DNA of 64,000 nucleotides from Telopea speciosissima (lineage: Eukaryota; Streptophyta; Magnoliopsida; Proteales; Proteaceae), in contig NC_057924.1 of NCBI RefSeq assembly GCF_018873765.1, forward strand, positions 11,929,001-11,993,000. Reading direction: 5' to 3'. A program made the translations under genes and the position numbers. A model generated the notes under the pieces. That model did not search any database. It saw nothing but the letters and a program-made list of their open reading frames with translations, and was not told the DNA's origin. Shown in pieces: positions 35,801 through 46,401 of this stretch (position 1 is the stretch's first letter; every line of letters begins with the position of its first letter).

Positions 35801-37865
35801 TTGTCAAGAAAGGTCTTGAGGATTGTGGAGATGTTGTAAGTAGAGTTCATTCTGTAGTGAAGTATGTAAGGAGTTCACCATTAAGGTCACAACAGTTTAG
35901 ATTGTGTTGTGAGCAAGAAAAGATTGAGTGTAAGAAAGCTTTGAGTTTAGATGTTTCTACTCGTTGGAAAATTGGAACTCTACATATCTTATGTTGCAAA
36001 CTGCTTTGGAGTTTCAAAAAGCTTTTGAATGTGTAGAAGATAGAGACCCAAACTTTACTATGGAGTGCAAGGATGGGGTCCCAACTACTCAAGATTGGGA
36101 GAGAGCTAAAGTTTTATGCAAGATGTTGGAGTTTTTTTACAATGCAACTACAAGATTGTTTGGGTCTCTTTTTACTACTTCAAATCTTTACTTCAAAGAG
36201 ATTAGTGTGATTGAATCACAGTTGAACAAATGGTCAAGAAGTGAAGATGACATGATTTGGGATATGTCATTGGCAATGAAAGAAAAATTTGACAAATATT
36301 GGGGTGGTAGTGGCACTGAAAAAATGAATATTATGTTGGTTGTTGCTCGTGTTCTTGATCCACGATTTAAGTTGAGATATGTGAAATATTGCTATTCAAA
36401 ATTATATTCTCAACATGAGGTGGAAGAGAAAATTGAGAGGATTAAAAATGTCATGGATCGTCTCTTGAGACATTACCAAATGCAGGGGTCGACAAGTAGT
36501 ACAGTGAGAGTTGATTCATCTACAACCTCTTTTGATGGTTCATCAATAGATGATGATGACAGTGAATTTTCAGAAAGGGGTTTTCATAATGCATTAGAAG
36601 AGGAGGAGCGTTTCCATGTGACATCTGACTTAGACAAATATTTGTTGGAAGGTATTGAGAAGGAGGATGAACTCAATTCTTTTGACATCTTGAATTGGTG
36701 GAAGGTCAATAGTACAAGATTTGTGGTTCTAAATAAGATGGCAAGGGATGTTTTGGCCATTCCTGTCTCAAGTGTTGCTTCAGAGTGTGCTTTTAGCACC
36801 GGTGGTAGGATTTTAGACCAGTTCCATAGCTCTTTGACACCTAAGATGGTAGAGGCATTGGTATGTACACAAGATTGGCTACGACAGGCACCGGTTTCAG
36901 TTGATGTTGAAGAGAACTTAATTGACCTTGAGAAGATCGAATCAGGTAACAACATTTTAAATTCCCTTATATCATTTAATTACAATAATAATAAGAACAT
37001 TATGAATGATGATTAAGTTTATTGATTTGTTCATTTGTTAAATGTGTTTTTTTTCAGCTACTAACAATGATTGTGGTGATGCAACTATAACTTTAACTTA
37101 ATGGATGATAATGCATACTTATTTGGCGGGAACTAGTAAGGACTTGTATCCAAACAATAGTTCTTATTAGCTAATATTTTCTTTGACATCTACTTGTATT
37201 AATAGAGTTTTTCCCTCATTTTGGGCATTTTTTTTTTCCAGGAATCCCAGATTCAAGCATATCATGGAGATGGATCATGGATGCTGCTGTGATTGATGGT
37301 TGATTGTGGCAGTATTTTTATTCATGGATGATTGTAGCAGTAGTATTTTTATGGATGTTTGTGGCAGTATTTATATGGATATTTGTGGTAGATTATTGTG
37401 GATGATTGTGGTAGTATTTTTATGATGTTTGTGGAAGTATTTTATTTTTGGATGTTTGTGAGAGTATTTTTATTTATGGATGTTTATGGCAATATTTTTA
37501 TTTATGGATTTTTATAGATGTTTGTGAATTATTTTTATTTAAATTTACAAGTCCCTCTCTCCCTCTCTCTCCTTCCCATCTTATTCTTATTCTTCACAGA
37601 ATTTTTCAGGTTTTTTTTAGATATATTCTTTGATATATATCAATCAGGGTCAAGACAGGGTTAAAACAGGGTCAAGACAGGGTCAATCAGGGCCGACCCG
37701 ACCTTGCCCGACCCTATCAGGGTCGGATCGGGTCGGGCCGGGCCAGAGAAAAACCTTGGCAGGGTTGGGTCAGGGTTGAGGGTTTCTTGGCCCTGCCAGG
37801 GTTGGGTCAGGGTCAGGGTCAGGGTTTTGGCAGGCCCGGCCCAACCCGACCCATTGACACCCCTA
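32805..37865 (+). mobile_element. hAT DNA transposon with transposase, TSD TAAAAGAC
   Basis: A 5,061-bp element delimited by an exact 8-bp duplication TAAAAGAC (32797-32804 and 37866-37873) and perfect 13-bp terminal inverted repeats TAGGGGTGTCAAT (32805-32817 and complement at 37853-37865). The first ~190 bases and the last ~220 bases are rich in CAGGGTC/GGGTCGGG repeats, probably subterminal transposase-binding sites. Inside are a 60-bp tandem duplication (about 33540-33589 and 33609-33658), the transposase gene, and imperfect GGATGTTTGTGG-type repeats at 37270-37540. Structurally complete, so recently mobile, but the transposase frame is damaged. It lies 170 bp from the gypsy element. Confidence 0.93.
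34840..37101 (+). pseudogene. hAT transposase with BED finger and hAT dimerisation domain
   Basis: Encodes a DNA transposase (cut-and-paste, RNase H-like fold). Starts MEENSNPRQ; a Ser/Asn-rich leader is followed by a BED-type zinc finger (VWNHFTKV, KYCHKEFG, HGTSSLKRHLDRC). The catalytic region has VSLTTDMWTS (first acidic residue), DNASDNDVAI (second), HMRCAAHILNLIV and an EKMNIMLVVARVLDPRFK segment. The C-terminal dimerisation domain is well preserved (FDILNWW, VLAIPVSSVASECAFSTGGR, LTPKMVEALVCTQDW). Damage: stop codons at 35245-35247 and 35665-35667, and a frameshift near 35970 where about 8 extra bases (TTGG repeated around AAAA) follow the STRW motif. A probable last GT-AG intron (36946-37057) adds ATNNDCGDATITLT before a stop at 37101. 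Not active as it stands, but only three lesions are visible. Confidence 0.9.
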
Positions 37866-37873
37866 TAAAAGAC

Positions 37874-39846
37874 TCTTGTCAATGCAAAACAAGCTTGAGT
37901 CTGAGTTCGATTCCTCTGCACATACCAATAGGTGAACGTACATGTGAGAGCCAACCACCTGTCCTATTTTTGCCATTTACAAGGGGAGGAGGGGTTTTTA
38001 TAGATACAAAATTAAAATGTGATTAGCTCTGAGGTGTACGTTCACCTGTTGGTATGTGCAGATGATCCATTCTCCTTGAGTCTACGCCAAATACACATCT
38101 CATGGGCTTATATTGACGTGCACTAGTGTCTATTCGATTTTGTAAGAGCATGTGTCGACGTCTATCATGCCTTCATCGACACACACTCGACATCAAAGTT
38201 AATGTCTTGGACGTTGTTTTGGATGTCAAACAGAAGTCATTCGACAATCGACATTGAAATTTGGGTTTTTGCAGCAAGTCGGACTCTTTCTTCCATTCTA
38301 CATATTCAACAAACTTCGAAGGGATTTGAGGAGAAATTGGGTGAGAAATCAAGTCTAGAATGTATTGGAGCGGAGATTGAGGCAGTGTTTGGTATCCATT
38401 CTTGGAATGCATTTTAGATTGATTTCGCATTTTCAGACGATAAAAACTGTTTTTATCATCTGAGAATGCAAAATCAACCTAAAATGCATTCCACGAATGC
38501 ATACCAAACATAGTCTGAATTTGCAACAACATTCAAGGCTTAGATTGCCTCAATGACATGTTTTTTGGACAACCAGCTTCGATAGGTGTATTGCATGAAG
38601 GGGACCCAAACTTTAGCTGCTTAGGGTTCATATGCATAGAAGTTTTTCAGGTCGAAAGAATCAATTGTAAAAAATTTCAAACAACCTGACGACTTTTCTA
38701 AGTTGTTTTTTGATCGGTCGATAGAATCTTTATCCTCCGGTTCCTCTCATAGGAAAGCAAAAATGATGACCTAACCCCTTGCCCGAACACACTACCTATG
38801 TAGGGTCCACCCCTTCTTATTAGAGACACCGAATAACTGTACCGGAGAGAAAACCTGAGAGGATAAAAATTGTTCTAATAGATGTCATCTACTCCCTAAA
38901 AAAGTTGGCTATTTCAAATTTTAAGAGAATCGGCTTCAAATCCAAAGAATTAAAAAAAAAACCCAGAAGTTTTCAGGTCGATAGCAAACCACCTTTCGAG
39001 TAGTAGGGGTTTTAATCGCATTGAATCGGCTGAATTGGAAAAAGTAGCCGATCCGAATCAAATCCTAATTCACTTATCACTACTCTGGGATTGGCAGGAA
39101 TCGAGATCGGGCTCTGCTGATTCTTATTTAAATTGGCCCATTTTGATTTTAATTTTCGAAACAATGACTGAAAGAGAGTGTAAGAGGATACATGATATGC
39201 TTTGTTTGGTATCATTTTCCCATAAATAAAATTCTCGGTTCTCTATGGAATTTAGGGGGAAAAGAAGAATTCATATATCACTCCTTTCAAATGGAATATA
39301 GTATTCATCAAATACTCGTTAGTGAAGCCTTCACAATTTCCTTGTCTACTGATTTGGGTTAATACAAAACCACCGAAATCATTTACTGAAATCGAATCGA
39401 ACTATTTAAATCAAAATCGTAAAACTATTTAATAAATAGTTCGGTTATGGTTTCAAAATTGTAACCGTTTAAGTCGAACTGAATTGTTTAATCGAAATAG
39501 ACCGTTTAACACTCTTAGATGTACTTAAATGTGCCAAAATCAAATCGAAAGGTAAAGCAATCTGATGCAATACAATGGATACGTATTAGCATCGGTTTCA
39601 AAACTACTCTATACCCGATCCAATTAGGGTTTTAGTAACCGATACCAATTTTTATTGTTTTTTAAAACCTTTCGGAATGGGGAGCCACGTGACACTATAT
39701 TAATGACTATCAGTCCAATATCGAATCAGTACCAGTGCAAATCGATACGATGTCCGATACTGATTACTAAATCACTGGATCCAATACTATTTGATATAAT
39801 GAAATTGATTTTATTTTGTTTTTCATTTTTTCTTTTTGTGGGAAAA
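37874..39846. other. Intergenic with small repeats
   Basis: No gene supported. Two regions of interest are listed separately (38381-38515) or noted here: about 39360-39517 resembles the TAAGGGTGTTAAACGG hAT-type repeat family on the minus strand, and 39590-39780 the 'gataccgatta' repeat. Confidence 0.45.
38381..38515. mobile_element. Small foldback MITE, possible Harbinger type
   Basis: A 135-bp hairpin whose arms share GTTTGGTATSCATTC and GGAATGCATTTTAG, flanked by TGA on both sides (38378-38380 and 38516-38518). A 3-bp duplication and GTTTGG-type termini fit PIF/Harbinger (Tourist-like) MITEs; the TSD is not the usual TWA, so the class is uncertain. Confidence 0.55.
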
Positions 39847-39932
39847 AGAATGACATTAGCTTTTCTATTTTATTTTTTTTGGTAGAAAGAAGTTCATTCA
39901 TTATTATTACGTGAAAAACTCAAGGTGTCTAA

Positions 39933-40605
39933 GGCCTGATTTGGTATGATTTCTATGTCAATTTTGGATTGATTTCTTGAAATAGTCAACAAATAGATTT
40001 TTGGTCAAAAAATTGAAATTGTTTTGGTTGTATCAATATGAAATATTTCAAGAATAAAAAAAATCCATTTGATAGTTCAAATTCTAAGAATAGATTCTCT
40101 ATATTTCTTTGGGAAGGAAGAAGGTGGTGGTGGCGGCGGGGTAGTGGTGGTGGTGGTGATGGTGGTGGTGGTGGTGGCGGCGGTAGCGGTAGTGGTGGTA
40201 GCGGGGTGGTAGTGGTGGTGGTGGTGGTAGCGGAGTAGTGGTGGTGGTGGTAACAGGGTAGTAGTGGTGGTGGTGGCGGTGGCAATGGTGGGAGTGGGGT
40301 GGTGGTGGCGGTAGCAATGGTGGGAGTGGGGTGGTGATGGTGAGACCATTAGGAGAAGAAGGGTGGTGTTTTATTTTTAACATGAAATTACTACTTTGCC
40401 CATGAAATTAACCATGTGTTCATTCAAGTGCAAGAGTGCTAAATCAAATGAAATAGAAATTCTGAAACAGCTCCTCAGCTATTTCAGAATTTCTATTTCA
40501 CTTGATTTCTATTTCACTGAAATAAGGTGTAAAAATCAAACCAAACAATTTCAGAAATAGAAATCACCCCCTGAAATTGAAATAGAAATCATACCAAATC
40601 AGGCC
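39933..40605. mobile_element. Harbinger/Tourist-like MITE with GGT expansion
   Basis: A 673-bp element with terminal inverted repeats sharing GGCCTGATTTGGTATGATTT at both ends, flanked by TAA (39930-39932 and 40606-40608), the classic 3-bp PIF/Harbinger target. The interior has further inverted repeats of AGAAATTCTGAAAT type at about 40450-40560. Inserted in the 3' UTR of the LINE at 39862-40759. Confidence 0.85.
40113..40345. repeat. GGT/TGG trinucleotide microsatellite
   Basis: About 230 bp of imperfect GGT repeats inside the MITE. It produces artefactual Pro/His/Thr-rich and Gly-rich reading frames on either strand; none is a gene. Confidence 0.9.
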
Positions 40606-41258
40606 TAAGTTACACAACTTTGACAGCCAAGGGGTGGAAATGGACCACTCAGTCCTACACTTACAGGACAGAGCCCTCCGGGCCAGGGAGTCAGCAGTGC
40701 TGTTTATCTCTTTGGGTACATAAGAAAATGAGACAGTATCCAAAAGAGAGCATAGATATAGAATGACATTAGCTGAAGAAGTTGAAATACTCGAGAAGGT
40801 GAGGACCAAAAAATGCTAAACCATATATACCTTTTGGATCTCTATCATCCCCCAACTGGAAATTGGTCTTTAACGTGGTCACCTTATAAGGCCCAGGAAT
40901 GTAAGCAGGCCGGTCTCTCTCTAGCCTTGGCCCAATAGAACTTCATGGGCCGCGGGTTGGTTTTTATGCGCCCTTAGGGACTCAGGTTGGACTCCTAAAT
41001 AGGATGGGACCATGGAATAATTTATGGTTCATGCTTGTCCCATCGAACTGGGTTCAGGCCAGCCCAGTTCTTAATTGGCCCTTTAAATCTTTGGCTCCAA
41101 TGCTTCATGAAAGAGCCAATACTTGACTATATGTGCAATTGCTCTTACGAGATTTAAAGACAAAAAGAGGTGAACCATTGGCAATTAAACCATACAAATG
41201 TGCCGGCTTAAAAGCTTATAGAACCAAGGAAACCTTGCCTATCTGACATGGTAATAGG

Positions 41259-41500
41259 TAGGGATGTAAACGGATCGGGGCTCGGATAGTGCTATATTCG
41301 CATCTGCATCCGATTAGCTTTTGGATGGATTCGGATAGTGCTAAACAGATACAGACACGGATACGGAGCGGATATTCTATCCGGATAACTATAGCCTATC
41401 CGTATCCGCATCCGTTTAGCTTTTGGACGGATTCGGATAATGCTAAACAGATATGAATACGGATACGGAAACGGATTTCGACTATTCATTTACATCCCTA
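41259..41500. mobile_element. hAT MITE, TSD GTAATAGG
   Basis: A 242-bp element with an exact 8-bp duplication GTAATAGG (41251-41258 and 41501-41508) and terminal repeats TAGGGATGTAAA (left; right is the complement of TAGGGATGTAAATG). Internally there is an imperfect tandem duplication of about 110 bp: TTAGCTTTTGGAYGGATTCG occurs at about 41315 and 41427. Confidence 0.88.
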
Positions 41501-41508
41501 GTAATAGG

Positions 41509-44123
41509 GTACTTCCTTTGTTCTCTGAGCTCTCTTTCCTTTCCAGAGTGAGGCAATGAGTCTATATGCCTTCCTCTGTTCAGTAAGAATATGTAAGTTC
41601 TCTCATTGTAATGCACTAGTCCAGTTACAAGTCTTGATAATAAGCTTTACATGGACATTTTCCTCAATATATATTTTTATTTTTTTATTCAGAGAGAGAA
41701 CACTGTTTGGTCGTGTGACCTGCGCCTATGTGTGGGCCAATGAGAGTGCTTGCCCAGACATCCAACATGGGGGCAAGATGGTCATTGCAAAGGGAGAGGG
41801 GGGGGGGAGAGATGACGTAATGAAATTCGTATTGGTTGGACCACACCACAGGCAGAAGTCCTCCCCTTTCAATCGAGTGGCAGGGCAGCGTCTTTGTTTT
41901 TGGACCGGAACATGAAACGCAAACCAATCGTTGGAGGAAGACAAGGACCATGGGCTTAACAGCGCCACAAAAGAGTACGCACGCTAGCGCTCTACAACTA
42001 GTACTTTGAAGCCAGCTGAAAAATGGATGCGTGCGTTCTTCTAGTGAAAGGGTTGAAATACGGTCCTGGTTTAGTGTTCCAACCAAGGATCTTCGGGATG
42101 TGAACAGAGGAGGATGTCGAGCCCTCTGGTACTTGCACCTATGTTTATCTACGAATTTATTACTGTCACGAATCCTTCTTTTTTCAGAGCCATTGGCTAG
42201 GCTTTTATTTAGTTTTCCCTCTTTTGTATTTTTTGTTAAATGAAATACTGAAATATCCTATATTACAGAAAGAAAGAAAAATTTCTTTTCCACCTTTTTA
42301 CATGGAAACAAACGCAGCTTTTATGGAAAGTGAACAATTTATTGAATCTTTTATGAGTCCCAACCCAAATTGGAATCCCGTGGTCCTACTTTAGCTTTTC
42401 TTAGATTTCAACTTTAAACTTTAAAGATCAATATCTAAATTTGTTTTGCATGAACCTCTGAAGATAAGCTTTTCTTAAGAGCAGCTTTATTTTCCATGCA
42501 AATGATATTTTTTTCTTTTCTAGTTTTCTAATAATACTATGATATGCTGGCCCATCTCTATACCTGCATTTCCCTGTCCATCGTCCATGAAAGAAGTGAA
42601 GTATTAAGCTTTAAGTAGGGCTGCCTGGTCAAGGCTTAACTATCTGACCCTGAAATCCAGTTGCACTAGACTGAGTCCAAAAACTTACAGGCTGGTTCTG
42701 GGCTTGCCTTGACCTGGCCCAATCCTCTCTTTACAAGTTGATGGGCCAGGCCTATGTCATGCTCGAGCTAAAGTTTTATTTGTTATTTGCAAACAACAAT
42801 CAGTTATTTAATTTTTTTTTTGTCAGAGAACGAAAAAAATGCAATGTACACCATGGTTTTAGTGCACGGTATCAGATTGGGTATTGGTTACCTGCAAAAC
42901 CGATATGATACTGATACGGTATCGGCATGGATCATTTGTATCGGGTAAAGTTGTCTCTGATTTTCCTTTTAAAAAAGGATTTTTAACTTTTTTTTTTACC
43001 CCTTGTCAGTACTGTGTCACTAAAACGGTTTCGATATAATAATGGAATCAGCCACTAGTAAAACTGTCACATATCACCCGATACAGGCAATAAGATACTG
43101 ATACCTCAAATCATGATGTACACTGTACTTTTACTTTCAAAGAGATAAATTGCTTATTTCATAACTAGCTATACTGTGTGCATGATGTGGTGTATTTTTT
43201 TCCTTCCTTCTTTATTCCATATTTTTAGAACTTTAAGTTTTCGGATATTTATATAAGTGGATATCGTCAATTTACATAAATAGTGTATAAAATTCTTTTC
43301 CGACCTCCCTTTTATTAACCATCCACATTATATTTTAGCTAGCTACTAAATATAATTATTTAGAATGATAATAGAAAAGGCATGAGAATCTTACACTTAT
43401 AAATAAATATTGGGAATTGTAGACACCTAATTTTTTCACCCCGATGGCATGTTAGGCGATGATGATCAGGTGTTTCATGATGGTGTGGGACCCATTTTTA
43501 TGGCTCTAGGGGGTCCCCATAAACCCAGTGACATCTTAAAATCATTACAAAGAATGTAAGATACATAACTTAAGAAATGATCAAAATATCCTTGTAGGTT
43601 TGGCCGGGTCAACAACCTTAACATTGGTCAAAGTTTCATGATTTAAAAGATGTTTGAAAATGTTTGAATTTGATAAATATTTTACAAAAGATTCAATTGT
43701 TTTTTGTCTTGGGAGACCCATTGGTTGAATGATTTTTTAACAAGACGGTTTCTAGTGGATTTGGAAAATGTAAATGTTAGGTTCCTTTCAAGGAAATTTA
43801 TGGTTAGATTCAGGCCTAGCCCAGACCCGGACCCGGACCCAGACCAAATCAAGCGTTGGCTCAAATCCCCAGGATGGCATAGAATATAAGAAAAGAACTG
43901 GCTCGGATCAAAAAAAGAATTTGTTGGGAAGAGAGGAGTACAACTCTATAAAACTCCATTTCTGACCATTGATGAGGCATAGCCGAAGTAACTCATCTCA
44001 GATTTGAGAGATTTTAAGGAGTTTGGATCTAGGCTCTCATTAAGGACTTTGGCTATCCCTAGGCTATATGTATAGGTCCCTTAACATGTTGAGGATCAAC
44101 TTTAAAAAAGTGAGACTGAAAAA
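41509..44123. other. Intergenic, no gene seen
   Basis: No domain-bearing frame. The segment starting near 41691 (GAGAGAGAACACTGTTTGGTCG) looks like one end of a Mutator-like MITE related to 55254-55508, but its other end was not found. A degenerate repeat spans about 42850-43100. Confidence 0.4.
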
Positions 44124-44298
44124 GTTCTAGTCAATCCGGGCAGCTGGGCTGCATGTGCAGCGCCAGAGGTGAGGCGATGCGCATTGATGGCCTTACCTTT
44201 GCTCGGGCAAAGCACTCGGGCAGGGGTAAGGTGGTAAATGCGCGCCGCCTCACCTCTGGCGCTGCACATGCAGCCCAGCTGCCCGGTTTGACAGGAAC
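44124..44298. repeat. Near-perfect long hairpin (foldback MITE)
   Basis: Arms 44136-44176 and about 44246-44286 are perfectly complementary over about 41 bp (starting CCGGGCAGCTGGGCTGCATG), with continued partial pairing inward through the CCTTACC segments and outward through GTTCTAGTCAA / TTGACAGGAAC. GC-rich compared with its surroundings. No clean TSD. Non-coding; a transcript through it would form a long duplex. Confidence 0.75.
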
Positions 44299-44595
44299 CA
44301 AGTCCGAGTGAGACTTGAAAAGTTTGAGGCAAAAGACCCTTCAAAGGCTTGCAGATTTGGACACCCTCCCACCTAAGCCTACACCATCACAATACTATTA
44401 CTTCATTGTATACTAGTGGAAGGGTGATGTAGCAATTTCAATAGTTAGATATCTAAGAAATGGTATGGGTTAACCTTGTTCAAATTCTAGATGCTATTAC
44501 AATTATATTTATTCATTTGAAACAACATTTTATTTCTTTTCAAACATTTTAAAAAATTTGGCATAGTGGGCCCCCAGTGGGAGGCCGGTACAACG

Positions 44596-44835
44596 GGCTA
44601 TTTGTTCAGTGGTAGAGCGCACCCCTAATTATTGCATCATTGTGTTTGGACTGTGAGGGCTCTTAGCCATGGCTCATCAACGCCTGACCCAGAGATGTGG
44701 ATCATCCAAGGCACATTAGCATGCGTACTCCTCTTGTTCGAACTGGAGTTTGAAACCAAACTTCTCCTCAGGAGGATATGGGGCGATTCGAGTGAGATCC
44801 AATAGATCCAACTTTGAATTCACTCGTGAGAAAAA
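44596..44835 (+). other. Nuclear plastid DNA insert: trnI-GAU 5' exon and intron start
   Basis: GGGCTATTTGTTCAGTGGTAG matches the start of plastid tRNA-Ile(GAU) with a few substitutions, and it runs on through the anticodon-side 5' exon into recognisable plastid group II intron sequence (CTGACCCAGAGATGTGGATC, ATCCAAGGCACATTAGCATG, CTCCTCAGGAGGATATGGGG). The left boundary may lie slightly further upstream. The tRNA is incomplete (no 3' exon) and has base changes and a small deletion in the intron, so it is a decayed NUPT, not a functional gene. Identification is from memory of the plastid sequence. Confidence 0.85.
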
Positions 44836-46229
44836 AATGTTAATTTTTAAAATTTTATTTTGTCACATTTAATTCTATTGTGGTTGAAACTTCACACATG
44901 ATCAAGGGACTTTAGGATCTACTTATCCATAAAATTTGAGCTCTTGTGGCAAATATAGGATGACCCTCATAGGTGGACAGTCCAAAAAAACCTTTCACCT
45001 AATTTTTGTTTTGTTTGTAAAATATTGATTATAAAGAGACCTATCATAGCATGTTAACATGCTTGAAGTGGAAGAAGAAAGGTTACAATCCCTTAAAAAT
45101 GCTTTTGGGGATGAGAGAGTCATTAAATTATTTTCCATATATCTCCCTTCTATCCTATCTATCTTTCTACAAGGTTGTTCCAGTTTTAGGGGTTTTCCCA
45201 CCCTCTTTCTATATGATTTTTTTCTTTGTAATCAATACCATATCTTTGACCAAAATAAAGGAAACCACAAGAACACCTGAGTAGAAGAATCTAGGGGTGT
45301 CAATTTGAGGCCAAAAATTGACCCGACCGATTATTAATTACTCAATTTTAGTCTTAACAATTCGGGTAATATTTATTTCAATCCGGATAATCAGTTAGAA
45401 CGGATTATAACTGAACCGACTAAATTGACAACCCTAGAGAGATCGAAGACTTGATATCTGGGATCAAGCTGAACCCGAGGACTGAAAAAACCAACATCAC
45501 AAAAAAGCCATTGTGAGCAGGCCAAGGTGATGGTTGAGATCGAACCCTAAAAATTGGGCCGACATGGACCCCAATACTTCGTTTGGTGGTGATAGATCGA
45601 TGAGCAAATATAAATACATATTCGCTGTTGATGCAGACATGTTTCATGTCATTTATTCATCACTACTGGTGTGAGTGATACGATCCTGGATCTCAGCCCA
45701 CAAAACCGGTTCGGTAGGTGAGGATGCCCAGGACGATATTAGTTCACACTAGAGTTCATTACTTTTCGATGTGGGATACCCACCAGAGTTCATTATTCTA
45801 GAGTAGGACAACAGAATCGTAACAGTGACATTCTATACTACAACCTGCAATCAACCATCTTACCATACCCCGAATTTCTTACTATACGGTTTTGTAAATG
45901 GGGGCAAAGAGGTCATTTTATATGAGAGAGAGAGAGAGAGAGAGAGAACTTAGTTTCCACGGAAGCTCAGAGATACTTTTCCCTAAATTAATATACGGAG
46001 AGGGTTCTCTAGCAAGCAGAGTAACCTATACATCATCTCATAGAGATTTTTCGATTCAATTTTGTTCTACTCAAAAGAGTTATTTAGAAAGAAAAAAAAA
46101 CCATGTGAAGATGACATAAGCTACGACACTTGCTCAAAGACACTTTTTCTCAGTAATATATATAATTCTCCCTTTCTTTTTCCCCTTAGCGATGATGATG
46201 ATACATTTATGAATTCTCAACCAAATTAT
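44836..46229. other. Intergenic with small MITE-like repeats
   Basis: No gene supported. Includes a hAT-type MITE candidate (45292-45436, listed separately) and a GA microsatellite at about 45924-45946. Confidence 0.45.
45292..45436. mobile_element. Short hAT-type MITE candidate
   Basis: 145 bp beginning TAGGGGTGTCAATTT and ending at the complement of TAGGGTTGTCAATTT, so its termini match the 5-kb hAT element. The flanking octamers (GAAGAATC and GAGAGATC) agree at only 5 of 8 positions, so the TSD is decayed or the boundary is off. Confidence 0.6.
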
Positions 46230-46238
46230 TATTATTAA

Positions 46239-46392
46239 GGGAAAAAGATCTCTACTTGGTGGTGTTTCCTATGCCTTCTCACAGGGCGCCATGAGATGAC
46301 GCCTCTGCCCCTGGGTAGATACCTAGGCGTGCTCACCCATTGGCCCAAACGCTTACGTAGAGACCATACGACCAAATAGAGATCTCTTGCCC
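46239..46392. mobile_element. Mutator-like MITE, 9-bp TSD TATTATTAA
   Basis: A 154-bp element with an exact 9-bp duplication TATTATTAA (46230-46238 and 46393-46401). Ends are GGGAAAAAGATCTCTACTTGG and the complement of GGGCAAGAGATCTCTATTTGG. The target is AT-rich and low in complexity, but duplication plus inverted termini is convincing. Confidence 0.8.
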
Positions 46393-46401
46393 TATTATTA
46401 A

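Larger units (their letters stand above)
39862..40759 (-). mobile_element. 5'-truncated LINE with 15-bp TSD, split by a MITE
   Basis: Flanked by an exact 15-bp duplication AGAATGACATTAGCT (39847-39861 and 40760-40774). In minus orientation the 5' part (40759-40606) encodes the end of the RNase H domain: SFSYVPKEINSTADSLARRAL, STPWLSKL. The 3' UTR and tail (39932-39862) end CTTTCTACC plus poly(A). Between them lies a 673-bp Harbinger-type MITE (39933-40605). LINE sequence itself is only about 225 bp. Confidence 0.82.

Noticed and set aside
40077..40383. Pro/His/Thr-rich frames on the minus strand
   Set aside because: They read the GGT microsatellite inside a MITE; composition is entirely explained by the repeat.
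41691..42060. Mutator-like MITE
   Set aside because: Only one end (GAGAGAGAACACTGTTTGGTCG-like) is visible; no matching right terminus or TSD was found.
44596..44668. Functional tRNA-Ile gene
   Set aside because: Only the 5' exon is present, followed by group II intron sequence; it is a plastid fragment with mutations.
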